Source of the DNA: Microbacterium sp. GCS4
Lineage (GTDB): Bacteria; Actinomycetota; Actinomycetes; Actinomycetales; Microbacteriaceae
DNA: 64,000 nucleotides
Assembly: GCF_001262495.1 (NCBI RefSeq)
Contig: NZ_LGYE01000002.1
Span: 672,368 to 736,367, forward strand
Direction of reading: 5' to 3'
Shown here: piece after piece, positions 18,145 to 27,835 of the stretch
Layout of the letters: the number at the start of each line of letters is the position of its first letter
Numbering within the stretch: the stretch's first letter is position 1
The notes under the pieces: generated by a model
Seen by the model: only the letters and a program-made list of their open reading frames with translations
Told to the model about the DNA's origin: nothing
The model's database searches: none
Translations under genes and position numbers: made by a program

Positions 18145-19842
18145 TCAGAGGTCCAGCGGGTCGAGGGGCTGCGTGTCCTCCAGCAGATGCGCCGGAGTGG
18201 CCCGGGACGGGGCGAGGGGGAGAGTCACGGTGAAAGTGGCTCCGCCGCCCGGCGTCTCCGAGACGGCGACGCTGCCGTGCAGCGCCTTCACGATCGAGGC
18301 GACGATCGCCAGCCCGAGCCCCGATCCTCCGGTCTCCCGCGCGCGCGAGGTGTCGGCGCGCCAGAACCGCTCGAAGATCTGCTCGCGGATCTGCGGCGGG
18401 ATCCCCTCGCCGTGATCCACGATCGAGATGCTGCCTGTTCCACGCACGCGGTCCGCGTCGACGACGATCTCGAGCGGGCTCTCCGGGGGCGAGAACCGGC
18501 GGGCGTTGCCCAACAGGTTCGTGACCACCTGGCGCACCTTGTTCTCCTCGCCGAGCACGATCGGCGGTGTGCGGACGGGGATGTCGGTGGCCTCGGTGAA
18601 GTCGATTGCCGGCACCTGGGCGGAGGGCGTGCGCGAACGCCGACGGAGGCGGCCGAGGGCCCCGAGAGAACGGGCGGCGCGCGGTGCGGGACTCGGCCCC
18701 TCGGGAAGGATCGGGTTCGAGCGGGTGGTCACATCGATCAGGGGGGCCTCGACGGTGCGGTCGATGACGGTGACGGTGCGCGCCGGTGCCGCGACACGCA
18801 GGTCCAGGGCGGCGTCGCGGGCGATCGGGCGAAGGTCCAGCGCCTCGATCTCGGGTTCGCGCTCCTCGTCGAGGCGGGCCAGGGCGAGGAGGTCCTCGAC
18901 GAGCACGCCCATCCGGATCGCCTCCTTCTCGATGCGCTCCATTGCCCGGGCGGTGTCCTCCTCGCCCTTGATCGCACCCATCCGGTACAGCTCCGCGTAG
19001 CCGCGGACGCTCACGAGCGGGGTGCGCAACTCGTGGCTCGCGTCGCCGATGAAGCGTCGCATGTGCTGCACGGTGCGGTCCCGCTGCGCGAGCGAGCCGT
19101 CGACCCGGTCGAGCATCGTGTTGATGGCGTAGTTCAGACGCCCCACCTCGGTGGTGGGCTCGAGATCCGTGAGTCTCTGGCTGAAGTTCCCGGCAGCGAT
19201 CGACATCGCCGTCGACTCGACCTGCCCCAGTCGGCGGAACGTCAGCGTCACGAGGCCGCGCGTGAGCAGCGCGGCGATGAGGATCGTGACGAGAGCGACC
19301 GTGACGTAGATGCCGAAGAACTGGCTGATGATGCGATCCGCGTAGTCGAGAGGCATCGCGACCATCTGTATGCGAAGTGCGCCACCGCCTTCGCCGGGGA
19401 ACAGGGCCACCGCCGCGCGGAAACTCGACCCCTTCGTGCCGTCGAGCGAGAACACGCTGTCGGTGTTGTTCTGCGCGTCCAGGAGCGTATAGGTCGAGGG
19501 GAACAGCGGCGTGCCGTTGGTCGAGTTCCCGGTCGTGGCCTGCAGCACACCTTCGCCGTCGTAGATCGCGACGAAGAAGTCGCGCGGGGATTCGCGCGCC
19601 GTGTAGACGGTCTTGTCGTCCTCGGTCGAGACGTCGAAGTACCGCGGTGCGAGGTCGGTCGCCACGAGGGCGGGCAGCTGGCCCTCGATGTTGCCGACGA
19701 TGGAGGTGCGGAGGATCGGCACCGTGCCGAGCCCGGCGACGAGAAGTCCGAGCGCGAGCACCGCGACGGTGACTCCGGTGACCTTCGCGCGCAGGCTGAT
19801 CGCGCGCCACCAGCGGGTGACCGCGTCGGGCTTGTGCGCCAT
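18145..19842 (-). CDS. OmpR-type sensor histidine kinase
   Basis: A 565-residue kinase: two transmembrane helices (about residues 20-42 and 165-190) flanking an extracellular sensor domain, a HAMP linker, HisKA with the phospho-acceptor His in IGDASHELRTPLVSVRGYAE, and HATPase_c (N-box VRQVVTNLLGNARRFSPP, GSGLGLAIVASIV, GGGATFTVTLP). A Pro/Arg-rich stretch of about 70 residues (around 370-430) is inserted between HisKA and the ATPase domain, longer than in most relatives. It follows its response regulator by 58 bases and has GGAGGGAGG before the ATG. It resembles TcrY/PrrB-like actinobacterial kinases. Confidence 0.94.
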   Translation of the reverse strand: MAHKPDAVTRWWRAISLRAKVTGVTVAVLALGLLVAGLGTVPILRTSIVGNIEGQLPALVATDLAPRYFDVSTEDDKTVYTARESPRDFFVAIYDGEGVLQATTGNSTNGTPLFPSTYTLLDAQNNTDSVFSLDGTKGSSFRAAVALFPGEGGGALRIQMVAMPLDYADRIISQFFGIYVTVALVTILIAALLTRGLVTLTFRRLGQVESTAMSIAAGNFSQRLTDLEPTTEVGRLNYAINTMLDRVDGSLAQRDRTVQHMRRFIGDASHELRTPLVSVRGYAELYRMGAIKGEEDTARAMERIEKEAIRMGVLVEDLLALARLDEEREPEIEALDLRPIARDAALDLRVAAPARTVTVIDRTVEAPLIDVTTRSNPILPEGPSPAPRAARSLGALGRLRRRSRTPSAQVPAIDFTEATDIPVRTPPIVLGEENKVRQVVTNLLGNARRFSPPESPLEIVVDADRVRGTGSISIVDHGEGIPPQIREQIFERFWRADTSRARETGGSGLGLAIVASIVKALHGSVAVSETPGGGATFTVTLPLAPSRATPAHLLEDTQPLDPLDL

Positions 19843-19900
19843 GCGGTCCTCCCTCCGGTCACGCGCGGTGCGACGACGGCCCCGCCGTCGTCGGCGAGAC

Positions 19901-20587
19901 CTACTTGCCGACCTTGAGCATGTAGCCGAAGCCGCGCTTGGTCTGGATGACCGACTCCTCGGTGTGCGGGTCGATCTTGCGGCGCAGGTACGAGATGTAG
20001 CTCTCGACGATGCCGGCGTCGCCGTTGAAGTCGTACTCCCACACGTGGTCGAGGATCTGCGCCTTCGACAGCACGCGGTTCGGGTTGAGCATCAGGTAGC
20101 GCAGGAGCTTGAACTCGGTCGGGCTGAGCTCGATCGGCTCCTGGCCGACGTGCACGTCGTGCGTGTCCTGGTCCATCGACAGCTCGCCGGCGCGGATGAT
20201 CGACTCCTCGTCGGCCTGCATCGTGCGACGGAGGATGGCCTGCGCACGCGCGACGATCTCGTCGAGGCTGAACGGCTTCGTGACGTAGTCGTCGCCGCCC
20301 GCGTTCAGGCCCTCGATCTTGTCGTCGGTGCCGTCCTTGGCGGTGAGGAACAGGATCGGCGCCGTGAAGCCCGCGCCGCGGAGGCGCTTGGTCACGCTGA
20401 AGCCGTTCATGTCCGGGAGCATGACGTCGAGGATGATGAGGTCCGGCTCCTCCTCGAGCACCGCCGAGATCGTGGCGGCGCCGTTGGCCACCGTCTTCAC
20501 CTGGAACCCGGCGAAGCTCAGCCCCGTCGAGAGGAGGTCGCGGATGTTCGGCTCGTCGTCGACGACCAGGATGCGCGCATCAGTCAT
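19901..20587 (-). CDS. OmpR/PhoB-type response regulator
   Basis: A 228-residue regulator: receiver domain (ILVVDDEPNIRDLL, phospho-Asp in IILDVMLPDMNGF, Lys in YVTKPFSLDE) and a winged-helix trans_reg_C domain (LSPTEFKLLRYLMLNPN, VESYISYLRRKID, RGFGYMLKVGK). First gene of the pair with the kinase at 18145-19842. The ATG lies six bases after CATAAT (20594-20599, minus strand), a leaderless start. Closest by look to TcrA/PrrA-like regulators; the stimulus is unknown. Confidence 0.95.
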   Translation of the reverse strand: MTDARILVVDDEPNIRDLLSTGLSFAGFQVKTVANGAATISAVLEEEPDLIILDVMLPDMNGFSVTKRLRGAGFTAPILFLTAKDGTDDKIEGLNAGGDDYVTKPFSLDEIVARAQAILRRTMQADEESIIRAGELSMDQDTHDVHVGQEPIELSPTEFKLLRYLMLNPNRVLSKAQILDHVWEYDFNGDAGIVESYISYLRRKIDPHTEESVIQTKRGFGYMLKVGK

Positions 20588-20643
20588 GACCCCATTATGG
20601 TGACTCCGGCCATGCGGATGCTGACTATTCGTCGGAGCGGCGG

Positions 20644-22284
20644 TCAGGCCGCGATGGCATCCGCGTCCACGATGGTGTAGCTGTAACCCTGTTCGGCGAG
20701 GAACCGCTGGCGGTTCTGCGCGTAGTCCTGGTCGATCGTGTCGCGCGCCACGAGCGTGTAGAAGCTCGCCGTGTGGCCGGACTGCTTGGGCCGCAGGAGG
20801 CGTCCCAAGCGCTGAGCCTCCTCCTGTCGCGAGCCGAAGGACCCGGACACCTGGATCGCGACCGAGGCCTCGGGGAGGTCGATCGAGAAGTTGGCGACCT
20901 TCGACACCACGAGCAGCTGGATCTCGCCCTCGCGGAACTGCCGGTACAGCTCCTCGCGCTCGTCGACGGGGGTGGCCCCGGTGATCTGCGGCGCGTTCAG
21001 CGCCTCGGACAGCGTGTCGAGCTGGTCGAGGTACTGGCCGATCACGAGGATCTGCTCATCGGGATGCTTCGCGATGAGCTCCCGCACCGCATCGATCTTC
21101 GCGGGGGCGGAGGCGGCGAGCCGGTAGCGCTCGTCGTCGGTGGCTGCCGCGTACTCCAGCCGGTCGTCCGGCGGAAGATCCACGCGCACCTCGTAGCAGA
21201 CCGCGGGGGAGATGAACCCCTGCGCCTCGATCTGCTTCCACGGGGCGTCGAAGCGCTTGGGTCCGATCAGGCTGAACACATCGCCCTCGCGGCCGTCCTC
21301 GCGCACGAGAGTGGCGGTGAGTCCGATGCGACGGCGCGCCTGCAGGTCGGCGGTGAGCTTGAAGACCGGGGCGGGGAGCAGGTGCACCTCGTCGTAGACG
21401 ATCAGGCCCCAGTCGAGGGCGTCCAGCAGCGCGAGGTGCGCGTACTGGCCCTTCCGCTTGGCCGTGAGGATCTGATAGGTCGCGATCGTGACGGGCTTGA
21501 CCTCCTTGGCCTGGCCCGAGTACTCGCCGATCTCCTCCGGGGTGAGGCTCGTGCGCTTGAGGAGCTCGTCGCGCCACTGGCGCGCCGACACCGTGTTGGT
21601 CACCAGGATCAGGGTGGTCGTCTTGGTGGCGGCCATGGCACCCGCTCCCACGATCGTCTTGCCCGCACCGCAGGGGAGCACGACGACGCCCGAGCCGTCC
21701 TTCGAGAACGCGTCGACCGCATCCTGCTGGTACGGGCGGATCTGCCAGGTGCCCTCGTCCAATTCGATCTCGTGCGGGGTGCCTGGGGTGTATCCGGCGA
21801 GGTCCTCGGCCGGCCAGCCGATCTTGAGCAGCTCCTGCTTGATCTGCCCGCGCGCCCATGCGTCGACGACGTACGTCTCGGGGGACGGGTGGCCGATCAG
21901 CAGCGGCTGGATGCGCTTGTTGTTCGCGACCTGGGTGAGCACAGCGGGGTCGGTCGAGCGGAGGATCAGCACGCCCTCGTCGTCGCGCTCGATCACGAGC
22001 CGTCCGTAGCGGTTCACGGTCTCGCGCAGGTCGACTGCGACGGACGGCGGGACGGGGAAGCGCGACCAGCGGTCGAGGGTCTCGAGCATGTCCTCGGCGG
22101 TGTGCCCGGCGGCACGGGCGTTCCAGAGTCCGAGGCGCGTGATCCGGTACGTGTGGATGTGCTCGGGGGCACGCTCGAGTTCGGCGAAGATCGCGAGTTC
22201 GTGGCGGGCGCTCTCGGCATCCGCGTGGGCGACCTCGAGCAGCACGGTGCGATCGCTCTGGACGATCAGGGGGCCATCAGACAT
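20644..22284 (-). CDS. XPB/ERCC3-type DNA repair helicase
   Basis: A 546-residue superfamily 2 helicase. After an N-terminal XPB damage-recognition-like region (residues 1-130) come Walker A LPCGAGKT (203-210), motif Ia, the DEVH box (298-301), TATLVREDG, and the motif VI region SRQEEAQRLGRLLRP. All catalytic residues are intact. Bacterial XPB proteins unwind DNA 3' to 5' and are conserved in actinobacteria, usually next to the helicase-associated gene found here 45 bases upstream. A TAAACT -10-like box lies eight bases before the ATG. Whether it acts in nucleotide excision repair in bacteria is unresolved. Confidence 0.94.
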   Translation of the reverse strand: MSDGPLIVQSDRTVLLEVAHADAESARHELAIFAELERAPEHIHTYRITRLGLWNARAAGHTAEDMLETLDRWSRFPVPPSVAVDLRETVNRYGRLVIERDDEGVLILRSTDPAVLTQVANNKRIQPLLIGHPSPETYVVDAWARGQIKQELLKIGWPAEDLAGYTPGTPHEIELDEGTWQIRPYQQDAVDAFSKDGSGVVVLPCGAGKTIVGAGAMAATKTTTLILVTNTVSARQWRDELLKRTSLTPEEIGEYSGQAKEVKPVTIATYQILTAKRKGQYAHLALLDALDWGLIVYDEVHLLPAPVFKLTADLQARRRIGLTATLVREDGREGDVFSLIGPKRFDAPWKQIEAQGFISPAVCYEVRVDLPPDDRLEYAAATDDERYRLAASAPAKIDAVRELIAKHPDEQILVIGQYLDQLDTLSEALNAPQITGATPVDEREELYRQFREGEIQLLVVSKVANFSIDLPEASVAIQVSGSFGSRQEEAQRLGRLLRPKQSGHTASFYTLVARDTIDQDYAQNRQRFLAEQGYSYTIVDADAIAA

Positions 22285-22329
22285 AGCAGACCAGTTTACC
22301 GGGCGTTCCCGAGGTCGGGGCGAGCGCGG

Positions 22330-24042
22330 TCACGGTGCGATCACGGTCGCGGAGCGGATGCTCGAGACCGGGAGGGTCCGCTCGACATCGGCCGCGCGAT
22401 CGCGGCCCCGCAGGCGGCCGCCGCCGAGGCCGGTGGCCTCGAGCACGAGATCGCGGGTCGAGCCGTCCGGCATCCCCACGGTCACGCGGAGCACCGCCTT
22501 GGCGCGCACCGCCGCTTCGAGCTCGCGGTCGAGCCAGGCGGCGTCGGCGTCCGGCCCCTGATGCGAGCGCAGGGCGGCGATGAGTGCGGAGTGATCCGGC
22601 GTGCTCGGCGCAACGGCCGCGGCGAGATGCCGCTCGCCGGCGATCACGGTGCCGTGCTCGTCCACGAGGGTCGCCGGATAGCGCGCGTCCGTGAGCGCCC
22701 AGTACACGGTGTCGCGGCCGACGCGGGTCGTGAGCGATTCGACGTGCGCCGTCAGCGCGAGCGGCCGCAGTGCCTGGTCGACGGCCATCGCCCTGATGAG
22801 ATTCTGGTCGACGCTCTCGATGCGCGTGCGCCCGGTCTCCTCGTCGGTCGACACGCGCACGAGGCCGTGGCGCTGGGAGGTCTGGGTCACGAGGTAGCGG
22901 AGCGGTTGCGGGATGCCGGTGAGCGAGATCTCCTCCAGGAACGACACGATCGACTCCTCGGTTTCCCCCTGGACGAGCGCGTGCGCGATCGACTCCGGAG
23001 CGAACCGGTACGTCGACGCCTGCGCAGCGGACTCGCGTGCCGCGATCGTGCGCAGTCGCACGTCGAGAGCCGGAGCGAGGGGGCCCGGGGAGATCGCGCT
23101 GAGGTCGTTCTGCAGAAAGATGCGGTCGACCTCGGCAGGCAGGTGGCTCACGAGTGCCGACGGATCCGCCGCCGCGCCGGAGCGGAGCGGCCGAGTCCAG
23201 GCGGGCTCCGAGCCGTCGTCGGCGATGAGTCCCAGCAGCCTGGCGTGCTCTCGCAGTGCCGCGGCGCGCTCACGCCACGCGGGGTCCCAGGGGTGCGCGT
23301 CATCCCAGGCGGAGGTCGGGATCCAGCCCTGATCGGCGGAGCGCAGACCCCGCGGGAGACCGTCTCGGAATGCGGTCGCGAGCTGCGACCACCGCTCCGC
23401 GGCGGAGGCGCGCAACCAGCGCTCTGCGGGCTCCGTGGTGTGCAGTCGTCGATCGTGGCCCACCACGAGTCCCGCGGTGGACGCGATCGCGAGCATGTCG
23501 TCGAGTTGCTCGGCGGGGAGACCCTGCTCGGCGAGCTGACGCTTCTCGCCGGCGTTCAGAGCCCCGCCGCTGAGCAGGGCCAGCGGGCGTTCGCGGGTGA
23601 GCATCAGGAGATCTGCGACGGTCGCGACGGTCGTGAAGGCCCGCTCGGCTGCGTGCGCCGCGGCGGAGTCGGACGAGGAGCCGGGGGTCGTCGAGTCGGC
23701 GGCCGGCGGTGCGGGACGGTCGCCCAGCGCCGCCACGACGGGCGGTGCCGCCGAGCCGTCCGGTCGCAGGAGCGCGAGCCGCCGCAGGGTCGCGACGGCC
23801 GCGGCATCCGCGTCGACTGGTGCTCCGCCGTCGGCGATCCGGCGCAGCGCGTCGGCCTCCGCGTGCGTGAGGGAGGGAAGCGCGCGCGAGATCGAGCCAG
23901 GATCGAGCAGGGCCTCCGCGGCGTCGAAGAAATCCTGCCATCCGGCGTCGGCGCGCACTCCGCGTGCCGCGAACAGGTCTGCGAGCTCGGCATCGCTCGC
24001 CGCGGCCAGCCAGTCGGCCAGCGGGCGGGCGTGCGTGCTCAT
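22330..24042 (-). CDS. helicase-associated domain protein (XPB N-terminal-like)
   Basis: A 570-residue protein with the Ssl2/XPB-like N-terminal helicase-associated domain in its central part (RIFLQNDLSAISPGPLAP, then ESVDQNLIRAMAVDQALRP and GRDTVYWALTDARYPATLV) and no ATPase motifs. It is the usual neighbour of bacterial XPB and is likely its partner or loading factor; this is inference from conserved synteny. The N-terminal 250 residues are Ala-rich and variable. ATG at 24042 has a GAGGA ribosome site; the stop of the small membrane protein gene is 10 bases upstream. Confidence 0.88.
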   Translation of the reverse strand: MSTHARPLADWLAAASDAELADLFAARGVRADAGWQDFFDAAEALLDPGSISRALPSLTHAEADALRRIADGGAPVDADAAAVATLRRLALLRPDGSAAPPVVAALGDRPAPPAADSTTPGSSSDSAAAHAAERAFTTVATVADLLMLTRERPLALLSGGALNAGEKRQLAEQGLPAEQLDDMLAIASTAGLVVGHDRRLHTTEPAERWLRASAAERWSQLATAFRDGLPRGLRSADQGWIPTSAWDDAHPWDPAWRERAAALREHARLLGLIADDGSEPAWTRPLRSGAAADPSALVSHLPAEVDRIFLQNDLSAISPGPLAPALDVRLRTIAARESAAQASTYRFAPESIAHALVQGETEESIVSFLEEISLTGIPQPLRYLVTQTSQRHGLVRVSTDEETGRTRIESVDQNLIRAMAVDQALRPLALTAHVESLTTRVGRDTVYWALTDARYPATLVDEHGTVIAGERHLAAAVAPSTPDHSALIAALRSHQGPDADAAWLDRELEAAVRAKAVLRVTVGMPDGSTRDLVLEATGLGGGRLRGRDRAADVERTLPVSSIRSATVIAP

Positions 24043-24052
24043 GCCGGGGTCC

Positions 24053-24325
24053 TCAGGGCCGCGAGGCGCGGCCCTTCCGGATGAAGCTCATCGCGAGCAG
24101 CACGATGATCATCACGAAGGCCAACGGGAGGCCCCAGTAGGGGATGGCCGCGACGACGGGCCAGACGCCCGCCCCGAAGTCCTCCTGCTGCATGCCCACA
24201 GCGGTGCCGATGATGATCGCGAAGAAGCACACGATGGATGCCGCCGCGAGGCCGAGCGCCGAGAACGCCAGGACGCGATCGATGCGACGGACGGGAACCT
24301 CGGGTTCCGGACTCTGGGTGCTCAT
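24053..24325 (-). CDS. small two-helix membrane protein
   Basis: A 90-residue hypothetical protein with two transmembrane helices (about residues 20-42 and 56-78) and a basic C-terminus (FIRKGRASRP). The function is unknown. The ATG at 24325 is chosen because a TAGGCT -10 box lies seven bases upstream on the minus strand; the longer open frame would run into the cold-shock gene region. It is divergent from the cold-shock gene and precedes the helicase-associated gene by 10 bases, so it probably starts that operon. Confidence 0.78.
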   Translation of the reverse strand: MSTQSPEPEVPVRRIDRVLAFSALGLAAASIVCFFAIIIGTAVGMQQEDFGAGVWPVVAAIPYWGLPLAFVMIIVLLAMSFIRKGRASRP

Positions 24326-24419
24326 CCGTCTCAGCCTAGCCGTTGGGCGGCGCAGGCGGATCCGTGGCGTGACCGGGGATCGCTCGGTCACGGCCCGCAT
24401 CCGAGGGGTCTCCGACCGG

Positions 24420-24484
24420 TAGGCTGGTGGGGCCGCATCCCGTGCGGCGATCCAGCTCCACACCGACTCAGCGAGGTTTCTCCC
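24420..24484 (+). promoter_or_regulatory. promoter and 5' leader of the cold-shock gene
   Basis: A -10 box TAGGCT (24420-24425) predicts a transcript start near 24432 and a leader of about 53 bases before the ATG. Unlike many genes here it is not leaderless; cold-shock genes often have a leader that controls translation. The ribosome site is a weak GAGG (24472-24475). Confidence 0.5.
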
Positions 24485-24865
24485 ATGCCCACCGGCAAGG
24501 TCAGGTTCTACGACGAAGACAAGGGTTTCGGCTTCATCGCCTCCGATGACGGCCAGGACGTCTTCCTGCATGCCTCGGCGATGCCCGCCGGCACGGCTGT
24601 GAAGGCCGGCGCTCGGGTCGAGTTCGGTGTCGCCGACGGCAAGCGCGGTCTGCAGGCGCTGTCGGTGCGCGTGCTCGAGGCACCGCCCAGCCTGTCGAAG
24701 GCCAAGCGCAAGCCCGCCGACGACATGGCGATCATCGTCGAGGACCTGGTGAAGCTCCTCGACGGCATCGGCGGCGACCTGCGCCGCGGTCGCTATCCGT
24801 CCTCCGGCCACGGTCGCAAGATCGCGGCCGTCCTGCGCAAGGTCGCCGATGACCTCGAAGCCTGA
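24485..24865 (+). CDS. cold-shock domain protein (long actinobacterial form)
   Basis: A 126-residue protein. The first 65 residues are a cold-shock OB fold with RNP1 KGFGFIA and RNP2-like VFLHASA, the single-strand nucleic-acid-binding motifs. The C-terminal 60 residues (DDMAIIVEDLVKLLDGIGG) form an extra helical domain absent from short CspA proteins but usual in the actinobacterial form paired with DUF3027. It overlaps the next gene by 17 bases, so the two are translationally coupled. Confidence 0.95.
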   Translation: MPTGKVRFYDEDKGFGFIASDDGQDVFLHASAMPAGTAVKAGARVEFGVADGKRGLQALSVRVLEAPPSLSKAKRKPADDMAIIVEDLVKLLDGIGGDLRRGRYPSSGHGRKIAAVLRKVADDLEA

Positions 24866-25628
24866 CGTCGACCCGCGTCTCGTCGAGGCGCACGATCTCG
24901 CACTCGAGGCCCTGCGCGAGATCACCCCCGAGTCCACCATCGGACCCGCAGCCGGCTATCTCCCCGAGGAGGACGGCTCGGTCTCCCTGCGTTTCGAGAA
25001 CCGGCTCGCGGGCTACCCCGGCTGGTACTGGACGGTGACGGTGGCGCGCGTCGACGACGAGGAGCCGACCGTGCTCGAGGTCGAGCTCCTGCCCGGTGAC
25101 GGCGCGCTCCTGGCACCGGAGTGGGTGCCGTGGGCCGAGCGGCTGGCCGAGTACCGTGCGCACCAGGCGGAGCTCGCCGAGCAGGCCGCGGTTGTCGCCG
25201 CCGCCGACGACGAGAGCGCCGAGGACGACGTCGACGACGAGGACGAGATCGACGACGAGATCGACGACATCGACGAGGACGAGGATGAGGATCTCGAGGA
25301 CGACTCCGAGGAGGACGACGACCTCGACGACGATCTCGACGACGAGCTGACGAGCGAGCCGCGCCCCGTGCACGGCGGCGACCTCGACGGCGTGGACATC
25401 GACGAGCTCGACGACTCCGCGGACGACTCGGATGACGACGACGATTCGGAAGACGACGCCGATTCCGACGACGACTCGGATGACGACGCCGATTCCGACG
25501 ACGACTCGGACGACGACACCGATTCCGACGACGACTCGGATGACGACGCCGACTCCGACGAGGACTCGGATGACGACGCCGATTCCGACGACGATTCGGA
25601 AGAGCTCGTTTCCGACGACGAGGAGTGA
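24849..25628 (+). CDS. DUF3027 protein with acidic repeat tail
   Basis: A 259-residue protein. Residues 1-115 are the DUF3027 domain (GYLPEEDGSVSLRFENRLAGY, YPGWYWTVTVARV, EWVPWAERLAEYRAHQAEL); the remaining 140 residues are almost entirely Asp, Glu, Ser and Ala, ending in five 10-residue Asp/Ser repeats. The function of DUF3027 is unknown; it is always near the long cold-shock protein in actinobacteria. The tail is expected to be disordered and strongly negative. Overlaps the cold-shock gene by 17 bases; no separate promoter is seen. It ends at a strong bidirectional terminator. Confidence 0.9.
   Translation: MTSKPDVDPRLVEAHDLALEALREITPESTIGPAAGYLPEEDGSVSLRFENRLAGYPGWYWTVTVARVDDEEPTVLEVELLPGDGALLAPEWVPWAERLAEYRAHQAELAEQAAVVAAADDESAEDDVDDEDEIDDEIDDIDEDEDEDLEDDSEEDDDLDDDLDDELTSEPRPVHGGDLDGVDIDELDDSADDSDDDDDSEDDADSDDDSDDDADSDDDSDDDTDSDDDSDDDADSDEDSDDDADSDDDSEELVSDDEE
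25441..25600 (+). repeat. 30-bp tandem repeat encoding Asp/Ser decapeptides
   Basis: Five in-phase 30-base units (25441, 25471, 25501, 25531, 25561) and a partial sixth, encoding variants of the ten-residue unit DSDDDADSDD. The unit length is a multiple of three, so copy-number changes would keep the frame. Copies differ at a few third positions (GCC/ACC, GAT/GAC), so they are not brand new. Confidence 0.9.
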
Positions 25629-25658
25629 GTCTCCGCGAGAGCGAATCGGACGAACAAT

Positions 25659-25698
25659 GAGAAGAGGAGGCCGCGCGATCGCGCGGCCTCCTCTTCTC
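25659..25698. terminator. bidirectional terminator between DUF3027 gene and serC
   Basis: A 20-bp perfect palindrome (25659-25678 with 25679-25698, centre GA/TC) between convergent genes. The stem ends GAAGAGG/CCTCTTC give a pyrimidine-rich tail in both directions. Confidence 0.85.
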
Positions 25699-25715
25699 GT
25701 CTGCGGATGCGCTGG

Positions 25716-26837
<1,122 letters not shown>

Positions 26838-26895
26838 CTAGGCCGTGCCCCGCGCGGTGTCGGCCGCGTGACGCCCCGATGTCCGTGCGGGAATG

Positions 26896-26908
26896 TAGGC
26901 TTGCCTAA
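26896..26908 (+). promoter_or_regulatory. IdeR/DtxR box overlapping the dtxR -10
   Basis: TAGGCTTGCCTA is a perfect 12-base palindrome that matches the core of the DtxR/IdeR operator (TTAGGTTAGSCTAACCTAA) at most central positions. Its left half TAGGCT is also a good extended -10 (TGTAGGCT). It sits 20-31 bases before the dtxR start, consistent with iron-dependent autoregulation. The outer halves match poorly, so affinity may be low. Confidence 0.55.
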
Positions 26909-26926
26909 GAAGACCCGGAGGGCGAC

Positions 26927-27628
26927 ATGACCGACTTGATCGACACTACGGAGATGTACCTCCGAACCATCCTCGAGCTCGAGGAGGAGAACATCGTGCC
27001 GTTGCGCGCACGGATCTCCGAGCGCCTCGGCCACTCGGGGCCCACGGTCTCGCAGACGGTCGGCCGCATGGAGCGGGACGGCCTCGTGGTCGTCTCCGAG
27101 GACCGCACGCTCGAGCTCACCGACTCCGGCCGTCGCAAGGCCGTCGACGTGATGCGCAAGCACCGTCTCGCCGAGCGTCTGCTCTCCGACGTGATCGGGC
27201 TCGACTGGGCATTCGTGCACGACGAGGCGTGCCGGTGGGAGCACGTCATGAGCGAGCAGGTCGAGCGTCGTCTCGTCGAGCTGCTCGGCCACCCGACCGA
27301 GTCGCCCTACGGCAACCCGATCCCCGGTCTCGACCAGCTGGGCGATGCCCCTGCCCGCACGTTCGACGAGGGCGTCATCGGCCTCGTCCAGAAGCTCAAC
27401 GCCGCGGGCGCCCCGGTCGAGGGGACCGTGCGTCGCCTGGCCGAGCCCGCGCAGGTCGACCCGGAGCTCCTCGAGCAGCTCCGCGACGCCGGAGTGGTGC
27501 CGGGCGCCAAGGGCGACTACCGCTTCAACGAGGGATACGTCCTGATCCAGATGGAGGGCAAGGACGACGGTCTCGAGCTGCCCGTCGAGCTCGCCTCGCA
27601 CATCTTCCTCGTGGGCGAACCCGCCTGA
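26927..27628 (+). CDS. dtxR: DtxR/IdeR iron-dependent repressor
   Basis: A 233-residue metalloregulator: N-terminal winged helix-turn-helix (residues 1-65; SGPTVSQTVGRMERDGLV), metal/dimerisation domain (to about 140) and C-terminal SH3-like domain. All canonical ligands fall at the DtxR numbers: Met10, Cys102, Glu105, His106 for the primary site and His79, Glu83, His98 for the ancillary site. This identifies an iron-type rather than a manganese-type (MntR) regulator. GGAGGGC lies about 6 bases before the ATG. A palindrome resembling its own operator lies upstream (26896-26907). Confidence 0.95.
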   Translation: MTDLIDTTEMYLRTILELEEENIVPLRARISERLGHSGPTVSQTVGRMERDGLVVVSEDRTLELTDSGRRKAVDVMRKHRLAERLLSDVIGLDWAFVHDEACRWEHVMSEQVERRLVELLGHPTESPYGNPIPGLDQLGDAPARTFDEGVIGLVQKLNAAGAPVEGTVRRLAEPAQVDPELLEQLRDAGVVPGAKGDYRFNEGYVLIQMEGKDDGLELPVELASHIFLVGEPA

Positions 27629-27675
27629 TCCTCCGGGTCGTGGCGGCGCTGTCCGGCGATTGCCAGGTTCACAGG

Positions 27676-27704
27676 GTGACAGGACCGTTATCTTCCGGTA
27701 ACCT
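27676..27704 (+). promoter_or_regulatory. candidate promoter of the M23 peptidase leader
   Basis: GTGACA (27676-27681), a 17-base spacer and TAACCT (27699-27704). The GTTATC...GGTAAC imperfect inverted repeat (27687-27702) overlaps the -10. A start near 27711 leaves a leader of about 164 bases before the coding start. This is inference from consensus only. Confidence 0.4.
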
Positions 27705-27712
27705 CGGACGGG

Positions 27713-27835
27713 TCGTCGGCGAGAAGCCCGCGGACGATACCCCTGGGGATTCGCCTTTCCGGCTCGTCGTCCTCGCGGGTGGAATGCACAACGTACCCGA
27801 GATACACACGTGCCCCGAGAGCAGAGTGCCGACGA
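27713..27835 (+). ncRNA. structured 5' leader (candidate riboswitch or RNA thermometer)
   Basis: An outer stem TCGTCGGC/GCCGACGA (27713-27720 with 27828-27835) encloses an 11-bp stem with a two-base bulge (27727-27737 with 27767-27779). Between them are a C4/G4-rich internal loop and a second arm (27780-27827). The long leader is unusual here, where many genes are leaderless. Genes for M23 and Rpf-type cell-wall enzymes in actinobacteria are often controlled by cyclic-di-AMP (ydaO) riboswitches, but the ydaO consensus end CAGCTAACC is not seen, so the class is unassigned. Confidence 0.45.

Noticed and set aside
20773..24084. 1103-residue plus-strand open frame
   Set aside because: Antisense to the XPB helicase and its partner, both with recognised motifs.
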